Shown here piece after piece: positions 61,630 through 64,000 of a stretch of 64,000 bases of DNA (within the stretch, counting starts at the first letter, position 1; each line of letters starts with the position of its first letter). The stretch covers positions 1,752,249-1,816,248 of the forward strand of contig NW_019775413.1 of the NCBI RefSeq assembly GCF_001039355.2, read 5' to 3'. Position numbers and translations under genes: made by a program. The notes under the pieces are model-generated. The model saw nothing but the letters and a program-made list of their open reading frames with translations. It searched no databases and was not told the DNA's origin. The stretch comes from Lingula anatina. Lineage: Eukaryota > Brachiopoda > Lingulata > Lingulida > Lingulidae.

Positions 61630-62640
61630 TACTACCAGCGTAGACGCTGGCGGTACACATGGTTTTAGTCCCGACCTGCATGTTCCGCCTGCTCCTCTGG
61701 CTCCGCCGCCATCTCACCATTACCGCTTCTCCTCCTAGACAGTATGGGCCTCTGTACCCATCTGTTGGATTTAGGTCACCTATAATCTCAACTCGTTCCA
61801 CGTAAAATATGGGCTTTGTCGGTGCTGGGGTCTAGGTGTGGCACTCACTGCAATGCACCCTTGTCCAAAAATGGCAAAATTAAATGCTAATTATCTACCC
61901 TATGGAAGGAATTATGGGAAAATTTTCTTTAGACGTGGACGTGAAGTCATGTGGAGATTTCAAATATGCTCTTGGATTTGACCTTTGACCTTTATTTCAA
62001 GGTCAAACGGGCCAAAATTTTCAAAAAGAATTTTTTTACGAAAAAAAATTATTTGTGCTGATATTCAGAAACTACACGGGATATCTTTCATCTCCATGAA
62101 TTTGGGGTCAATCGGTGCATTTTCACGGGAGTAGCAGACATAAGATACCGAAACTGAAAACTGTCTCTAATTCGGGAACTGTTAATGCTAGAGACCCATT
62201 CTTTTTTGCATTTCGTAGAGCATGAAAAGCCCAACACTGGAGGTGGTCTCCGTTTTTTTGTATTCCATACGGTTTTCCAGTTATGCTGTATCAAAAAGTA
62301 CATTGTGGTGGTGAAAGCAAAATGTGCAGCACAGTAATGTATAATTGAACTTGAATAGGAAGTAATACACTGGCAATCTGTGACCTTGAAATTGATCTTT
62401 GACCTACTTTTTATGATGAATTGTGTTTTGCATGTTTTCCGGCCTTTAAATCTGCAAAATTGGCAAAGAAATGCCCATGGTTACTATTGAACTTAAATAG
62501 AAATTCATATACTATGATATTGAAATTGACCTTTGACCTACTTTTTCACCATGAACTGAGCTTTGCATATTTTCTTGCCCGTTATTGCATAATCACTACA
62601 TTATATGTCGCGACAAGCCATTACTATGTGTTGAAGAAAT
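61630..62640. repeat. Composite repeat in ATR intron with nuclear-receptor-type motifs
   Basis: The left part (61635-61860) is GC-richer than its surroundings and opens with the palindrome ccagcgtagacgctgg, resembling a transposon end. The rest contains two diverged tandem units with ttgaccta followed by a T run (about 62381-62415 and 62515-62545), each followed by a gaa/gag..tttgcat..tttt segment. Motifs tgacctttgacct (61979-61991 and 62527-62539) and tcaaggtca (61997-62005 and inverted at 62381-62389) match DR1 and extended half-site nuclear receptor elements. No coding function is seen. Confidence 0.5.
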
Positions 62641-62990
62641 ACTACGAAGGGTTTGGTATTCCGATAAGACACCGGTGCCACATGAACGTTATAGACAAGG
62701 AGATGACCAAGAATGATGAATTGGTGGCATCAAAACAAAAAATACATCTCTTTGAGAGTACAGGTAATTTTATTGAGCAACATGGTAATAATTGGTTTCG
62801 CACCCCTCCAGAAAGCCCCGACCTTAACCCTATTGAAAACGTATGGGCTGAAATCAAACATCACCTGCGTACGGGTGTTAAGCCTACCACGAGAGAACAA
62901 CTTGTTGAAGGCATTAGAGAGGCATGGGAAAATATTACCGCATAAAAGTGTAATAAATTTATTAATTACATAAAGAAGTGATTCCAGCAT
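62640..62990 (+). pseudogene. Tc1/mariner transposase relic (C-terminal part)
   Basis: The frame read from 62640 to the stop at 62943-62945 ends in a segment with TPPESPDLNPIENVWAEIK and then a TREQLVEGIREAWENI helix. These correspond to the third catalytic block and C-terminus of Tc1-type DDE transposases. The N-terminal DNA-binding region, the first catalytic Asp block and the DND-type second block are not recognisable upstream. The frame stops before the usual C-terminal end, while the sequence beyond still looks transposase-like. It is therefore a truncated, decayed copy, in the same orientation as ATR and inside its intron. Confidence 0.8.
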
Positions 62991-63518
62991 GAATGAGAGA
63001 GAAGGTCATTCATCAGGCTACTAAACTAGCAACACATGTAATAAAGATAATGAGACATTGATATTTATTTGATATAGTAGCTATTTAAAATTTTCCATTT
63101 TAACTACGCTTGTGTCGTGACTTATTATTATCAAGTGAACCTCAAATAAAATTGTTATACATGTTTTAAAACTAAGCCCGATTTGTTCTTCAGAGTTTTG
63201 TTCTCATATTTGACGTGCATTTACTCTAGTATTCTGTTGCAGTTGATATAACATAACCCGGTATTGTTTGCTCGTGTCTATAGCAATCTTTTTGCATCAG
63301 CTATAATAGAAACCTTAAGTGAGGCAATTAATAAGGGGCAGAGCCTGTTCGTTGAACTGACTAATTTGGGTGTCCGATAAGGATTACTTGAGGATTCCCC
63401 TACCCTGTAATTATCATGTGGCCTCTATTGTTCGACCATACGGGGCAGGGTTGGGAGACCATGTGGCCATTTGGTAAGGGGAATTTCAGGCGGCACTGTA
63501 TAATGTTAGATCTACCCC

Positions 63519-63959
63519 TTATTGTTGTTGACCTGCCTGGTGATGGATATCCTCACCGTTATCTTGAACTTGTACTGGGAGTTGTAGGTGAGCATGATGA
63601 AGATCATGGTATTGTGTAAGATTTACCGCTTGTTGCTGACCTGCCTGGTGATGGATATCCTCACCATTATCTTGAACTTGTACTGGGAGTTGTAGGTGAA
63701 CATGATGAAGATCATGGTATTGTGTAAGATTTACCGCTTGTTGCTGACCTGCCTGGTGATGGATATCCTCACCGTTATCTTGAACTTGTACTGGGAGTTG
63801 TGGGTTAACAGGATGAACATCATGTGAATTTATGTCAATGCCATCAACTGCCATTGGAATATTAACATTTGTTGGTTGTGGTACATCAGGAGCATTTGCA
63901 ACCAAAGGGAAAAATACTAGAATGATACTGAAGATAAAAAATATGGAGCTCTTTTTCAT
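63519..63959 (-). CDS. Secreted His/Gln-rich tandem-repeat protein (146 aa), antisense inside ATR intron
   Basis: An intact ORF on the strand opposite to ATR. Residues 1-23 are a strong signal peptide (MKKSS then a run of Ile/Phe/Leu/Val ending VANA). The mature part has 36-residue repeats starting QLPVQVQDNGEDIHHQAG: residues 54-89, 90-125 and a partial copy at 126-146. A degenerate earlier unit ends DVHPVNP at 47-53. Repeats are encoded by near-identical 108-bp units at about 63521-63830. There are no cysteines and no membrane segment after the signal. The ATG at 63959 follows MKK-type start context; an upstream non-coding exon could lie past the window. I do not recognise the protein. It could be a real nested gene, part of a transposon, or a chance ORF over a minisatellite, though the signal peptide argues against chance. 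Confidence 0.5.
   Translation of the reverse strand: MKKSSIFFIFSIILVFFPLVANAPDVPQPTNVNIPMAVDGIDINSHDVHPVNPQLPVQVQDNGEDIHHQAGQQQAVNLTQYHDLHHVHLQLPVQVQDNGEDIHHQAGQQQAVNLTQYHDLHHAHLQLPVQVQDNGEDIHHQAGQQQ
63521..63830. repeat. 108-bp minisatellite
   Basis: Nearly three head-to-tail units. The phrase gatttaccgcttgttgctga recurs at 63620 and 63728, exactly 108 bp apart, and the first unit begins at about 63521 with a changed edge that supplies the stop codon of the antisense ORF. The unit length is a multiple of three, so the frame is kept. Confidence 0.9.
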
Positions 63960-64000
63960 CAGAATGTTATTAAACTTGGTGTAACCTGGTGGATGTGGGT

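Noticed and set aside
62713-62990. Overlapping frames on both strands across the transposase relic
   Set aside because: They are shadows of the transposase frame.
1-64000. tRNA, rRNA genes and CRISPR arrays
   Set aside because: None seen by eye; spaced direct repeats present are transposon-like or microsatellite, and the DNA is from an animal nucleus.

Overview
The window is nuclear DNA from an animal. It has long AT-rich, intron-rich genes with GT-AG introns of mostly 100-900 bp, a metazoan gene set, and many small non-autonomous transposon copies. The gene set and repeats suggest an invertebrate bilaterian, probably a marine lophotrochozoan such as a mollusc, annelid or brachiopod. I cannot name a species from sequence alone. 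A run of 241 Ns at 24291-24531 marks an assembly gap.

Layout: 1-6654 has no gene I recognise. It holds a local duplication, two copies of a fold-back element and a (GA)n tract. At 6655-7213 (+) lies the coding exon of a small secreted, cysteine-rich prohormone-like precursor. At 10418-23798 (-) is a complete 12-exon sorting nexin of the SNX1/SNX2 family (PX + BAR, 528 aa). The gap and an unusual element with 16-bp-phased repeats follow at 24241-25110. Two tandem alpha-arrestin genes on the minus strand (26224-30048 and 32743-36436; 397 and 391 aa) share an identical seven-exon plan. TPGS2, a tubulin polyglutamylase complex subunit (38736-42047, -, 9 exons, 313 aa), lies head-to-head with ATR, the DNA-damage checkpoint kinase. 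ATR runs from 42678 to the right edge (+). Fifty-two coding exons (2117 codons) are present, ending inside the FAT domain; the kinase and FATC domains lie beyond the window.

The last 2.4 kb (61595-64000) is one ATR intron. It is far larger than the others and is filled with repeats, a Tc1/mariner transposase relic, several nuclear-receptor-type motifs and an antisense ORF for a secreted His/Gln-rich tandem-repeat protein.

The protein-coding genes are ordinary cell-biology genes (retromer-linked endosomal sorting, ubiquitin-ligase adaptors, tubulin glutamylation, replication checkpoint). SNX1/2 and the alpha-arrestins both act on endosomal membrane-protein traffic, but nothing shows that their adjacency is functional. 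The most unusual content is the cysteine-rich precursor, the nested repeat ORF, the fold-back repeat families, the 16-bp-phased element, and the P[ST]AP + PPSY motif pair in both arrestin paralogues. All exon coordinates were derived by hand from splice signals, reading-phase continuity and remembered family similarity. No search was run.
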